A stretch of 48,230 nucleotides of DNA from Poseidonibacter ostreae (GTDB lineage Bacteria > Campylobacterota > Campylobacteria > Campylobacterales > Arcobacteraceae), in the NCBI RefSeq assembly GCF_009208075.1, contig NZ_WFKJ01000022.1:1-48230 (forward strand), in the 5' to 3' direction. How positions within the stretch are numbered: position 1 is the stretch's first letter; every line of letters begins with the position of its first letter. The notes below the pieces were generated by a model. It saw nothing but the letters and a program-made list of their open reading frames with translations. It had not been told where the DNA came from and did not search any database. Of this stretch, positions 27,015-36,432 are shown in pieces. The position numbers were made by a program, and so were the translations under genes.

Positions 27015-28121
27015 TTATAGTTTCCTCTCATAATTATATAAATCCATATACCTAAAGGCTAACAAATTTTCTAATATTGCAAAAATCACAATAAAATTAA
27101 TAAAAGAACTTCCACCATAAGAAAATAGTGGTAAAGGAAGTCCAACAACGGGTGCAAAACCAATAACCATTAAGATATTTACACTCATATTAAAAAACAG
27201 TAATAGCCCCAACCCTGAGGCAAATACCCGTATGACGTAGTCATCTTTGAAATAATAGTTTAAAGTAAGTAAATGTGCTATTAATAATCCATATAAGAAT
27301 ATAAGACCAATTGCACCTAAAAAACCATATCTCTCTACAAAATATGCAAAAATAAAATCACTTGTAGCAATTGGTAAAAATTTTAGTTGAGTTTGTGTAG
27401 CATCTTCACTTAATTTTCCAGTTAATCCACCTGAACCAATTGCAATAATAGATTGTTGAACATGATAACTAGGCTTTTCAGATATAAAATCTTTTATTCT
27501 TTTCTTTTGATAATCTTTTATCAAATATGTATAAATAAAAGGAGAAGATATTCCCATTACTAAAACAATTGATGTCCAAATTTTCCAATTTACTCCAACA
27601 ATAAATAAAATTCCATAACCTACAAGTAATAATACAAGCGCTGTTCCTAAATCAGGCTCTTTTGCAATTAAAATAAATGGCAATAATATATAAAAAGAAA
27701 AGTAAGCAAAATCATTAAAGCCATACCCTTTTTTAGGTGGTGGTCTATTATGAATTAAATACCCAAGCATTAAAATATATATAGGTTTTATAAGCTCTGA
27801 GGGTTGCATTGTTGTATTTAAAATAGGTAGAGGAAGCCACCTTTTAGCTCCTAGTTTAGTAACACCCCAAAACTCTACAGCAAGTAAAAGTAAAATACCT
27901 AACCAGTAAAGAAAAGGAATAAGTCGTAACTTTTTTCTAATAGGTAAAATAAAAACTATAATAAATGCAAAAAAAGAAAGTGTAAAGTATATTAATTGTT
28001 TATTTGCTAATATTTCATTAGTTTCACTAATTAGATGATATGATAAATATATCAACGGTAAAACAAAAAGTATTAACAAATAGTCAAAATGGGAAATTAT
28101 TCTCTTATCAAATAAACGCAT
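27015..28121 (-). CDS. rodA: Rod-shape determining SEDS glycosyltransferase RodA
   Basis: A 368-residue polytopic inner-membrane protein of the SEDS family (RodA/FtsW/SpoVE) with about ten helices. Conserved segments include KLGAKRWLPLP, PSELIKPIYILMLGY, AKEPDLGTALVLLLVG (the catalytic Asp lies in this PDLGT segment) and PVVGLPLPLFSYGGSS near the end. It polymerises lipid II during elongation with PBP2. Its ATG at 28121 is almost back-to-back with the divergent pseudouridine synthase gene, so the promoters of the two must lie inside each other's coding ends. speB follows after 2 bp. Confidence 0.92.
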   Translation of the reverse strand: MRLFDKRIISHFDYLLILFVLPLIYLSYHLISETNEILANKQLIYFTLSFFAFIIVFILPIRKKLRLIPFLYWLGILLLLAVEFWGVTKLGAKRWLPLPILNTTMQPSELIKPIYILMLGYLIHNRPPPKKGYGFNDFAYFSFYILLPFILIAKEPDLGTALVLLLVGYGILFIVGVNWKIWTSIVLVMGISSPFIYTYLIKDYQKKRIKDFISEKPSYHVQQSIIAIGSGGLTGKLSEDATQTQLKFLPIATSDFIFAYFVERYGFLGAIGLIFLYGLLIAHLLTLNYYFKDDYVIRVFASGLGLLLFFNMSVNILMVIGFAPVVGLPLPLFSYGGSSFINFIVIFAILENLLAFRYMDLYNYERKL

Positions 28122-28140
28122 AGTGAAAGAGTATCTAAAA

Positions 28141-29127
28141 ATGTATAAAAATTTTATTGTTCAAGAAGCAAATAGATTAGATAAGTTCCTAGCATCACAA
28201 ATTGATGCTTCAAGGAACCAAATAGAGCAACTTATAAAAAAAGAGTTTGTAAAAGTAAATGGTAAAACTGTAAGTAAAACAGGTTTGAAATTAAAAGAAA
28301 ATCAAGAAATTGAAGTTCATTTTCCAAAAGCAGAATTTGAAGATGTGAAAGATGAGGCTTTTGTAAAAGAATCATTATCAGGGAAAGATGTAAAAATCAT
28401 TTATGAAGATGAACATATTCTTGTTATAAATAAACCTGCAAATCTTACAATTCATGATGCTCCAAGTGTAAAAGATGCTACTTTAGTTGATTGGTTAAAA
28501 TTAAATAATATATCCTTATCAACAATTTCGGGGGAAGAAAGACATGGAATTGTTCACAGATTAGATAAAGGAACAACAGGTGTAATGGTCGTTGCAAAAA
28601 CAAATGAAGCCCATACTTCACTTTCAGAACAATTACAAGATAAAACTATGGGAAGGTATTACCTTGCTATTACTGATTTAGCCTTAAAAGATGATGTAAT
28701 AATTGATAAACCAATAGGTAGGAATCCAAACAATAGGTTAAAAATGTCTATAGAAGAGAATGGAAGAAATGCCAAATCTGCTTTTAAGAAAATTGATATT
28801 AGTAAAGACGAAAAATATGAACTAGTTGCAGCTAAATTATTTACAGGAAGAACACACCAGATAAGAGTACACTTAAGTTCGATAAATAGGCATATACTAG
28901 GAGATAATTTATATGGTTTTAAGGGCGATTTGAATAAAATAAATAGATTTTATTTACATGCATACAATCTGTATTTAATTCATCCAAAAACAGGTGAATT
29001 AATGACCTTTAAAGCAGATTTGCCAAATGACATGAATGAATTTTTAATCAAACATTTTCAAATGGAGAATATACATGACAAAATTGATGCAAACAACATC
29101 ATTGACAGCTTTACTTCTTTTACTTAG
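28141..29127 (+). CDS. RluA-family 23S rRNA pseudouridine synthase
   Basis: A 328-residue enzyme from the ATG at 28141. It has an S4 domain at the N-terminus (RLDKFLASQIDASRNQIEQL, KEFVKVNGKTVSKTG) and the RluA catalytic domain with HGIVHRLDKGTTGVMVVAK (catalytic Asp in RLD) and a late TGRTHQIRVHL motif. The RluD/RluC/RluA subfamily cannot be decided. The upstream GTG at 28123 is possible but has no Shine-Dalgarno. The 3' end overlaps the next gene by 53 bp, in a different frame. Confidence 0.9.
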   Translation: MYKNFIVQEANRLDKFLASQIDASRNQIEQLIKKEFVKVNGKTVSKTGLKLKENQEIEVHFPKAEFEDVKDEAFVKESLSGKDVKIIYEDEHILVINKPANLTIHDAPSVKDATLVDWLKLNNISLSTISGEERHGIVHRLDKGTTGVMVVAKTNEAHTSLSEQLQDKTMGRYYLAITDLALKDDVIIDKPIGRNPNNRLKMSIEENGRNAKSAFKKIDISKDEKYELVAAKLFTGRTHQIRVHLSSINRHILGDNLYGFKGDLNKINRFYLHAYNLYLIHPKTGELMTFKADLPNDMNEFLIKHFQMENIHDKIDANNIIDSFTSFT

Positions 29128-30358
29128 TGGTTGTTCAAATTTAAACAATAATTTAAATGCGCCTATTAAACCAAAAATTGATGAAACACTTGAAGTTATT
29201 GATAATAACTCATTAAAATCTATTTCAGATATGACAGCGATTGCATTTGAATGGAAAAAAGTAGATGATGCTAGAGTTATTGGGTATAACTTCTACAGAG
29301 CAAATATGCACAAAGACGGTAGAAGACTTAAACTAATTGAATCTGTAAATAATAAATATACAACACATTTTGTTGATACTGAACTTGAACCAAATACAAA
29401 ATATGTGTATCAAATCTCTTCAAAAGCTGCTAATGGTATTGAATCAAATACTACAAATGCTTATATAACACAAACTCTTCCAAGAATTGTTCCTGTTAGT
29501 TTTGTTCAAGCCTTATCAGATTTACCAAATAGAATTAAAATTATTTGGAGACCACATCCAGACTTAAGAGTTGAATATTACAAAGTTGAAAAGTTCAATT
29601 CTACGCTTAACGAATGGAATACAGAAAAAAAAGTTAAAGGTAGATTGCAATCAGAATATATCGATACAAGCTTAGATAATAACGAATCGTTTAGATATAG
29701 AGTAACTGCATATACATTTGAAGATGTTTCTACAAATCCTAGTGAAGTAGTAACTGCTAAAACAAAAGCCTTACCAATTGGCGTTCAGAACTTAAAAGCT
29801 ACAAGTGATGAACCTAAGAAAATTATATTAGGTTGGGAACCATCTGTTACTTCTGATATTATTAAATATGAAATCCATAGAAGTTCAATAAAATCTTTTG
29901 GATTTAACAAAATCAAAGAAGTAAATAATAATACTTTTGCCTTTGTAGACCAAATAGAAGAAGATGGGAAAGAGTACTATTACAAAGTTATCTCTGTGGA
30001 TAAAGACAACTTAAAAAGTTCATCAAAAGTTGATGCAGTAAAAGGTTCTAGTTTAAATAAACCAGCAAAACCAACAATTACTTTAGCTCAAATACAAGGC
30101 TCTAAAGCAATTTTAAATTGGACAGTATCTGATAATAGAGCTATTTCGTATAATGTTTACAAAAAAACAATGCTTAATTTCTTTGAGTCTAAAACTGAAA
30201 AGTTTACAGATGTTAAAGATTTAAGATTTGAGGATAATAATATTATTACAGGAGTTGAATATAAATATTCAATTCAAGCAAATGACACTTATGGCTTAAT
30301 GTCTGAAAAAACAGATGAAGCATCATTGATTTTACCAAAAATCCCTGTTAAAAAGTAG
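29075..30358 (+). CDS. Fibronectin type III repeat lipoprotein
   Basis: A 427-residue envelope lipoprotein. The signal ends in the lipobox LLSGC, with Cys about 20. The body holds about four fibronectin type III-like beta repeats. Typical strands are AIAFEWKKVDDARVIGYNFY, NKYTTHFVDTELEPNTKYVY, KIIWRPHPDLRVEYYKVEKF and KIILGWEPSVTSDIIKYEIH. The last repeat contains AILNWTVSDNRAISYNVY. No catalytic residues are seen. It overlaps the pseudouridine synthase gene by 53 bp and has a GGAGAATATAC Shine-Dalgarno. It may be part of an outer-membrane adhesion or assembly system; its partner is unknown. Confidence 0.85.
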   Translation: MTKLMQTTSLTALLLLLSGCSNLNNNLNAPIKPKIDETLEVIDNNSLKSISDMTAIAFEWKKVDDARVIGYNFYRANMHKDGRRLKLIESVNNKYTTHFVDTELEPNTKYVYQISSKAANGIESNTTNAYITQTLPRIVPVSFVQALSDLPNRIKIIWRPHPDLRVEYYKVEKFNSTLNEWNTEKKVKGRLQSEYIDTSLDNNESFRYRVTAYTFEDVSTNPSEVVTAKTKALPIGVQNLKATSDEPKKIILGWEPSVTSDIIKYEIHRSSIKSFGFNKIKEVNNNTFAFVDQIEEDGKEYYYKVISVDKDNLKSSSKVDAVKGSSLNKPAKPTITLAQIQGSKAILNWTVSDNRAISYNVYKKTMLNFFESKTEKFTDVKDLRFEDNNIITGVEYKYSIQANDTYGLMSEKTDEASLILPKIPVKK

Positions 30359-30367
30359 TTTTAGAAT

Positions 30368-31558
30368 ATGCCTCATATAGTATTTAATAAAGCCCCATTA
30401 GTAAATACACCATCAAAAAAAGATGGTGTAGACTTTAAGTTTATTGCAAAATCATATAACTTTACACAACACGAACGAAATACAGAATATAAAATTGCAG
30501 TTGAAAATGAAAATAAAGAGTTTCTATTAACTTTAAAAAACAAAGATGATGATCAAATGATTAAAATCGATAAAGTTACAAGAATTGCTCCAATTACATT
30601 AGTAAAAGATGCTTTAAATGTTTACACTAACTCAATTGAAGCTAAAGTAGTATTCTCAAATACTAATACGATTAATCAAAAAGCTGAACCAAATAAAGAG
30701 TATTTAAAAGATATTAATTATTTTGTAGATGAATTTCAAACAGACAAAGAGATTCAAATAGAAGTTGGTTTTGGTAGCGGTAGACATTTATTACATCAAG
30801 CTAAAAAAAACCCTAATGTTCAATTTATTGGACTTGAAATTCATACACCATCAATTGAACAAGCATTAAAACAAATGAAACTACAAGATATTACAAATGT
30901 TCTTATAGTAAATTATGATGCAAGATTATTTATGGAGTTTATTGATTCAAATAAAGTTGGAAAGATTTTCGTTCATTTCCCAGTTCCATGGGATAAAAAA
31001 CCTCATAGAAGAATTTACTCAAATGAATTTATCAATGAAGCTTTAAGAGTTTTAAAAGTTGAGGGAACACTTGAGCTTAGAACTGATAGTAGAAAATATT
31101 TTGATTACTGTACTGAACTTCTTACAAATCTTCCAACAGGAAAGATTACAATTGATATTAATAAAGATTTAGAAATAACAAGTAAATATGAAGATAGATG
31201 GAGAAAGCAAGGTAAAAATATTTATGATGTAGTTTTATTATCTCATAGTATTGATAAACCTTTAGAAATTCAAAAAGACTTTTCATTTGATTTTGAAATC
31301 AATTATGAAGAAAAAATTAAAAATATTCCTACTAAGTCTATTGTAGAAAAAGACTTTTTTGTACATATTGAGGATTTATTTACAATTCTTAATGAAGAAA
31401 ACTCTGGTTTAATTCAATTAACAATGGGTAATTTTGATAGACCTGTTAGCAAATATTTAATTATTAAAAATGGGAAAGTGTCATATTATCAAGGTACACC
31501 GATTCCAACAAGTTCAAATATAAAAGCTCATAATAAGCTAAAAGAGATTCTTAACTAA
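30368..31558 (+). CDS. trmB: tRNA (guanine-N7-)-methyltransferase
   Basis: A 396-residue protein. The SAM-binding core (about residues 115-270) shows EIQIEVGFGSGRHLLHQA (motif I), GLEIHTPSIEQALKQM and FVHFPVPWDKKPHRRIYS, a variant of the PDPWxKxRHxKRR motif that binds tRNA position 46. E. coli TrmB has about 240 residues; the extra N-terminal 110 residues and C-terminal 130 are typical of Campylobacterota versions and of unclear function. The UAA shares its last base with the ftsE ATG (TAATG), so it heads the ftsEX unit. Confidence 0.93.
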   Translation: MPHIVFNKAPLVNTPSKKDGVDFKFIAKSYNFTQHERNTEYKIAVENENKEFLLTLKNKDDDQMIKIDKVTRIAPITLVKDALNVYTNSIEAKVVFSNTNTINQKAEPNKEYLKDINYFVDEFQTDKEIQIEVGFGSGRHLLHQAKKNPNVQFIGLEIHTPSIEQALKQMKLQDITNVLIVNYDARLFMEFIDSNKVGKIFVHFPVPWDKKPHRRIYSNEFINEALRVLKVEGTLELRTDSRKYFDYCTELLTNLPTGKITIDINKDLEITSKYEDRWRKQGKNIYDVVLLSHSIDKPLEIQKDFSFDFEINYEEKIKNIPTKSIVEKDFFVHIEDLFTILNEENSGLIQLTMGNFDRPVSKYLIIKNGKVSYYQGTPIPTSSNIKAHNKLKEILN

Positions 31559-32220
31559 TGCTTGAAGCTAAAAACATCTACCTATCATACGATGATAATA
31601 AATATATTATAAAAAAAGGAAACTTTTCTATTAAACCTAAAGAGTTCATCTTTATTGGTGGAAACTCAGGAAGTGGAAAGTCTACTTTACTAAAGTCTTT
31701 TTATGGAGAAATTCCATTAAAACATGGAAGTTTAAAAATTGATGGTGTTGAAGTTTTTGGAATTAAAGGGAAAAAACTAAGAGTTCTAAGAAAAGATATT
31801 GGAGTTATTTTTCAAGATTATAAACTTGTAAATGAATATACTATTGAAGAGAATATTATGATTCCTCTTAAAATAAATGGTTATTCAAATGAAATATCAA
31901 AAGACCAAGCAGATAAATTACTATCACATGTAAAACTATCACATCGAGCAGGATATTATCCAAATGAACTTAGTGGTGGAGAGCAACAAAGAGTTGCAGT
32001 TGCAAGAGCCTTAGCACATAATCCAAAGATTATAATTGCAGATGAACCAACTGGAAATCTTGATGATTATTCAGCTGAAGTTGTATGGAATTTATTAAAA
32101 GGTGCAAATGAACAACTTGGAATTACAATTGTAGTTGTTACACATAGAGTTCCTAAAAACCTAGGAATAAAATTCAGACAGTTATCGTTAGAGGATGGTA
32201 TGATTTATGAAGTTTCTTAA
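31558..32220 (+). CDS. ftsE: Cell-division ABC transporter ATPase FtsE
   Basis: A 220-residue nucleotide-binding subunit. Walker A is [10 protein letters not shown] (34-43), the Q-loop is VIFQDYKLV, the signature is [15 protein letters not shown], Walker B is [13 protein letters not shown], and there is a switch His in VVVVTHRVP. FtsE with FtsX does not transport solute but transmits ATP hydrolysis to a periplasmic murein hydrolase activator. ftsE overlaps trmB by 1 bp and ftsX by 14 bp. Confidence 0.97.
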   Translation: MLEAKNIYLSYDDNKYIIKKGNFSIKPKEFIFIGGNSGSGKSTLLKSFYGEIPLKHGSLKIDGVEVFGIKGKKLRVLRKDIGVIFQDYKLVNEYTIEENIMIPLKINGYSNEISKDQADKLLSHVKLSHRAGYYPNELSGGEQQRVAVARALAHNPKIIIADEPTGNLDDYSAEVVWNLLKGANEQLGITIVVVTHRVPKNLGIKFRQLSLEDGMIYEVS

Positions 32221-33025
32221 AAACATATTTGCCTTCTTAATACCTCTTTGTGCAATGCTACTTACATTTACATTATACTTATTAATTGATAATGTAGTAG
32301 AAAACTATAAAAAGAAAATTTCAAGAGATTACTCTATTGTTATAGTTACAAATACGCCATTAATTAAAGAGAATATTGATGAACTTGCAGGTATAAAAGT
32401 TGAGAGAATTCAAACCTTACCTAAAGAAAAAATCATAAATGACATTAAATCAAACCTATCTACTAGTTCTGTTGAATTATTAAAGAAAAAACTTCCTCAT
32501 TTTTATCAGATATATTTAGAAGTTTTTCCAACAACTAGTGAGTTAGAAACAATTAAAGAAACTCTACTTCAAAATAAAAATGTTAGAAAAGTAGAAGTGT
32601 TCTATAAGAACCACAATCAAACTTATTTACTTTTAGTTTTATTAAGTAGTATTTCATTTATACTATTTTTTATCATTACTATTTTTGCAATTATTATAAT
32701 CGCAAAACAAATAAAACTATGGTTTCATGAGCACAGTACTAGAATTGCGATATTAAGACTTCATGGAGCTTCTGTTTTATATAGTGCATCTACAGTATTA
32801 AATTATGCAATTATTAGTTCATTTTTAGCTTTTCTAATTGTTGGTGCACTTTTATACTATATTTCAAATAACATGGGAATATTATTTCCAATTGAATTAC
32901 ATGAAATTATAAATGTAGAGATTAATTTAAACTATGAGTTAGTTAAACTATTTACATTATCTTTTACTATTTCAATTTTTACAATACTTGGTGTACTATT
33001 AAAGTACAAAATCAATGATGAGTAA
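32207..33025 (+). CDS. ftsX: Cell-division membrane protein FtsX
   Basis: A 272-residue inner-membrane protein with four helices: one near the N-terminus (NIFAFLIPLCAMLLTFTLYLL), a large periplasmic loop (about 30-140) and three at the C-terminal side. The FtsX-type segment RLHGASVLYSASTVLNYAI is present. It is the membrane partner of FtsE; the periplasmic loop would contact the EnvC-like protein encoded next. It overlaps ftsE by 14 bp and the next gene by 11 bp. Confidence 0.94.
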   Translation: MKFLKNIFAFLIPLCAMLLTFTLYLLIDNVVENYKKKISRDYSIVIVTNTPLIKENIDELAGIKVERIQTLPKEKIINDIKSNLSTSSVELLKKKLPHFYQIYLEVFPTTSELETIKETLLQNKNVRKVEVFYKNHNQTYLLLVLLSSISFILFFIITIFAIIIIAKQIKLWFHEHSTRIAILRLHGASVLYSASTVLNYAIISSFLAFLIVGALLYYISNNMGILFPIELHEIINVEINLNYELVKLFTLSFTISIFTILGVLLKYKINDE

Positions 33026-34343
33026 AATACTATTTATATTATTACTTATTGTTAGTAATATTAGTTTTGCATCAACAAAAGCTATTGATAATAAAATTAA
33101 AAACAATAAAAATAACTTAAATAAAAATGTATCAAAAAAGAAACAAACATCTTTAAAAGTAAAATCCCTAGCAAATAAGATTAATATACAAAATAAAAAT
33201 ATAATAAAACTAGAAAAAAATATTAATAAAGTAAATACAGATATTGATGAGCATGAAAAACTTCTTGAAGAATCAAAATCAAAACTTGAACAATTAAGAG
33301 AAAAATCTTCAAACTTAATAAAAGAAAAAAAAGGTAACGAAGTACAAATAGTTGATACAATTATTGAAGATTTTTCTACTTCTATTGCACTTAAACTTGC
33401 TTCAAAAAATACTTTAGGAGAATTAATTGATAGTGAAATATATACTATTCTTTCAGAAAATTCTAAAGATCAAATACTTAAATTAGATAACAATTATGAT
33501 TTATTAACAAATAATACGAAAAAAAATAAAAAGAAAATAAAAACTATTTCAACATATATTGAAAAGAGAAAGAAAACAAAAAAAACACTAAATACACTTA
33601 AAAACAAACACTCTAAATCTTTAAGTGATTTAGAAAACCAACATAAGTCTTATCAAAAAGAGTTAAAAAAAGTTGTAGAACAACAAGAATCTTTAAAAAA
33701 GCTTTTATCTAATTTAAATATTTTAAAAGAAGCAGAATTAAGAAAAGAAAGAATTAGAAGGGCTAAACTTCAAAGATTACTTGCACAAAAAAAGAAGAAA
33801 GCAGAAGCAAAAAGAAGAAAAAATTCAAAATCTTCAAAAAAAGTAGCAGAAGAAGTTCAAACAGCAGAAGTAAGAAATCAAAAATATGCTAAAAACTTAA
33901 ACTTAGATGTTAAAAAAATAGGTTCATCAAATTCAGGAGTTAAAGTAGTAAGATATAGGGGAGCTAAAACTATTGCACCTTTAAAATCTTTTAATGTAGT
34001 TAAAAAATTTGGTACATATTATGACCCTATTTATAAAATAAAATTGTTTAATGAATCAATTGTTTTAAAAACAAAAAGACCTAAAGCAAAAGTTGTTTCT
34101 GTATTAAATGGAAAAGTTGTATATGCTAAGAAAAATTCAGGAATGCTTGAAAATGTTGTTATTATTCAACATGAAAATGGACTACATACAATCTATTCTC
34201 ACTTAGATGAAATAGCTCCAACACTAAAGGTTGGGAAATGGATTAAAAAAGGTTATGTTGTTGGTCGTGTTGATAAGAACTTAACTTTCCAAGCAACTAA
34301 AAACTCTTCACATATTAATCCAAAAGATTTATTTAGAATTTAA
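33015..34343 (+). CDS. EnvC-like murein hydrolase activator
   Basis: A 442-residue periplasmic protein. A signal peptide (KILFILLLIVSNISFA) is followed by a very long Lys-rich coiled coil (about 25-285). The C-terminus is a LytM/M23-like domain (KFGTYYDPIYKIKLFNESIVL, VVSVLNGKVVYAKK, HENGLHTIYSHLDEI). The canonical zinc ligands are not all retained: the first His/Asp pair is absent and the HxH strand reads LTFQ. It therefore probably activates amidases rather than cleaves peptidoglycan, like E. coli EnvC. Position directly after ftsEX fits this. Confidence 0.85.
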   Translation: MMSKILFILLLIVSNISFASTKAIDNKIKNNKNNLNKNVSKKKQTSLKVKSLANKINIQNKNIIKLEKNINKVNTDIDEHEKLLEESKSKLEQLREKSSNLIKEKKGNEVQIVDTIIEDFSTSIALKLASKNTLGELIDSEIYTILSENSKDQILKLDNNYDLLTNNTKKNKKKIKTISTYIEKRKKTKKTLNTLKNKHSKSLSDLENQHKSYQKELKKVVEQQESLKKLLSNLNILKEAELRKERIRRAKLQRLLAQKKKKAEAKRRKNSKSSKKVAEEVQTAEVRNQKYAKNLNLDVKKIGSSNSGVKVVRYRGAKTIAPLKSFNVVKKFGTYYDPIYKIKLFNESIVLKTKRPKAKVVSVLNGKVVYAKKNSGMLENVVIIQHENGLHTIYSHLDEIAPTLKVGKWIKKGYVVGRVDKNLTFQATKNSSHINPKDLFRI

Positions 34344-35080
34344 TGAATAGATTTAAATATCTTCATATTTATCTTCCTGTCTTTTTTGTTTTATGGATTG
34401 GACTTTTTATTGATAGTAAATTAGTAGCTAATCACTTTGTAAATAATCAATATATCACAAATATATTAGTTCTTATTGTTTTTGTTTGGATTTATTTAAA
34501 AGTGTCTGTAAAAATAAAAAAACTAATGCTTTATGGATTAATTTTAGCATTTTTAGGAGAAGCATTATTTGCCCTTGTATTAGGAATGTATACATATAGA
34601 TTAGAAAACCTACCTTTATATGTTCCACTAGGACATAGTATGATTTATGCAGCTGTTTTTTATATAGCAAAAGAACCTATCTTAAAAATAAACAAAGAGT
34701 TAAGTATAAATATTCTTTTTGTTTTAATGCTAATTTATTCAACAGCATGGCTTGTTTTTGCAAATGATGTTTTTGGATTTCTTTGTATGTTAGTTATAGT
34801 TTATTTATTTAGAAGAAAACCACATACTAAACTATTTTTTCTAATAATGTTTTTTATGATTGTTTATTTAGAACTTATTGGAACATATTATGAAAACTGG
34901 TATTGGCCTGAAATTTGGTTTGATAAAATATCTTTTATTCCAAGTGCAAACCCACCAAGTGGAATTAGTGTTTTTTACTTTGGTTTTGATGTTGGTTGTT
35001 TACTAATTTATAAACTATTAAATAAGCAAAAATGGAAAAGATTACGTAATTTACAAAAAATAAAAAGAGAAAAAATATGA
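34343..35080 (+). CDS. Polytopic membrane protein of unknown function
   Basis: A 245-residue protein with about seven transmembrane helices, e.g. YLPVFFVLWIGLFI, NILVLIVFVWIYL and LMLYGLILAFLGEALFAL. Conserved-looking polar pieces include YVPLGHSMIYAAVFYIAKEP and YYENWYWPEIWFDKISF. I do not recognise a family. The ATG shares a base with the stop of the EnvC-like gene, and its end overlaps the YaiI-like gene by 4 bp, so it is in the ftsEX transcript. Any link to the cell envelope is inferred from position. Confidence 0.65.
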   Translation: MNRFKYLHIYLPVFFVLWIGLFIDSKLVANHFVNNQYITNILVLIVFVWIYLKVSVKIKKLMLYGLILAFLGEALFALVLGMYTYRLENLPLYVPLGHSMIYAAVFYIAKEPILKINKELSINILFVLMLIYSTAWLVFANDVFGFLCMLVIVYLFRRKPHTKLFFLIMFFMIVYLELIGTYYENWYWPEIWFDKISFIPSANPPSGISVFYFGFDVGCLLIYKLLNKQKWKRLRNLQKIKREKI

Positions 35081-35523
35081 TATTATATATAGATGGAGAT
35101 GCCTTTCCAAATTTATTAAAACCTATTGTTTTAAGAGCAATTGAAAGATTAGAACTTAAAACTATAGTAATAGCAAATAAAAAAATAAATATAGGAAACT
35201 CAAATCATATTACATATATGATAGTTGATGCTGGTGCTGATGAAGCTGATAATAAAATAGTTGAACTTTTAAATATAGACGACTTAGTAATAACAGCAGA
35301 TATTCCACTAGCAGATAGAGTGATATCTAAAAAAGCGCATGCAATTGATCATAGAGGTGCTATGTACACAGAAGATAATATAAAACAATATCTTGCATAT
35401 AGAAACTTAATGCAAGAAATAAGAGATAGTGGAGAAATGACAAAAGGCCCAGCTGCTTTTTCTTCAAAAGATTCACAACAATTTGCAAACTCATTAAACA
35501 AATTTTTGCAGAATATAAAATAA
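35077..35523 (+). CDS. YaiI/YqxD-family (DUF188) protein
   Basis: A 148-residue PIN-like protein. LYIDGDAFPNLLKPIVLRA, then MIVDAGADEADNKIVELL, LVITADIPLADRVISKKA and a terminal region with DHRGAMYTEDNI are the DUF188 (UPF0178) signature, with several conserved aspartates. The fold suggests a nuclease, but the function is not established. It starts in an ATGA overlap with the previous gene. Confidence 0.9.
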   Translation: MILYIDGDAFPNLLKPIVLRAIERLELKTIVIANKKINIGNSNHITYMIVDAGADEADNKIVELLNIDDLVITADIPLADRVISKKAHAIDHRGAMYTEDNIKQYLAYRNLMQEIRDSGEMTKGPAAFSSKDSQQFANSLNKFLQNIK

Positions 35524-35548
35524 TTTAACATAAGACAAAGGATTTACC

Positions 35549-36430
35549 ATCATTTTAATAGACCAAGCAACAAAAAAACAATTTAACTCATTTTGTAAGA
35601 AAAATAATCCAAAAGATTTAGAAACTGCAATTGAATACTTTACTATATTTGGTGGGATGAATATTGATATTGATATTACAATTCCTTTAAAAGATTTAAT
35701 ACAAACAGAAATTTTAGATAAATATAGATATTTAAAAAACCAAATCAATGCAATTACTGGTGGATATAGTGTAGACCAAGCAGTATTAAGTGGTATTGCA
35801 TTAGGAGATAGAAGAACAAACTCATCTTTTAAAAGAGCCTTTGTAAGCTTTGAAGAGGGAATGAAGTGTGTTGATGGACTTGTTGAGAGAGGTATTATAG
35901 AAATAGAATCATCACAACATTTCTTACTAAATCAAAGAGGAGATAGTAAGATATCTAAAAAACTTCTATTTACAACTCCTTTTTTAAGATTCTGGTTTGC
36001 CTTTGTTTCACCTATTTATAAGGGTATTAAAGAGGGTAATTATGATGAGTTTTATAAAAATTATGAAAATAGAAAAGCTGAGTTTACAGGTTTTGTATTT
36101 GAAGAATTAGCAATGGAATTTTTAAGAGATGCCTATGCAGATGATGAAATTAAAAATATTGGTAAATATTGGGATGATAAAAATAGTATTGATTTAGTTG
36201 CTAAAACAAAATCTGGAAAAACAATAGCTGCATCTTGTAAATATGTTAACTCTAAAATCAAAAAAAGTGAATTAAACAACTTAAAAAACACTTGTAAAGA
36301 AGTTGGCTTTGAACCTGATATTTGTATATTATTTACAAAAAAAGGCTTTACAAACGAACTTAAGTCATTAAAAGACGAAACACTAAGATTATATACTGCA
36401 AAAAGTTTTAAACTACTACTTGATAAATAA
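35549..36430 (+). CDS. DUF234-domain protein, apparent ATC/ATT start
   Basis: The continuous frame from 35549 encodes 293 residues. Residues from QATKKQFNSFCKKNNPKDLE on look conserved, followed by a winged-helix-like region (GGYSVDQAVLSGIALGDRRT) and the DUF234 C-terminal segment (FVFEELAMEFLRDA, then DDKNSIDLVAKTKSGKTIAA) resembling a PD-(D/E)xK-like fold. DUF234 is normally the tail of archaeal-type ATPases; here the ATPase part is absent. AAAGGA lies 6 nt before ATC at 35549-35551 (then ATT). The first ordinary start is ATG at 35657, without a usable Shine-Dalgarno. An ATG-to-ATC change or a rare start is likely. Function unknown. Confidence 0.65.
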   Translation: MILIDQATKKQFNSFCKKNNPKDLETAIEYFTIFGGMNIDIDITIPLKDLIQTEILDKYRYLKNQINAITGGYSVDQAVLSGIALGDRRTNSSFKRAFVSFEEGMKCVDGLVERGIIEIESSQHFLLNQRGDSKISKKLLFTTPFLRFWFAFVSPIYKGIKEGNYDEFYKNYENRKAEFTGFVFEELAMEFLRDAYADDEIKNIGKYWDDKNSIDLVAKTKSGKTIAASCKYVNSKIKKSELNNLKNTCKEVGFEPDICILFTKKGFTNELKSLKDETLRLYTAKSFKLLLDK

Positions 36431-36432
36431 AT

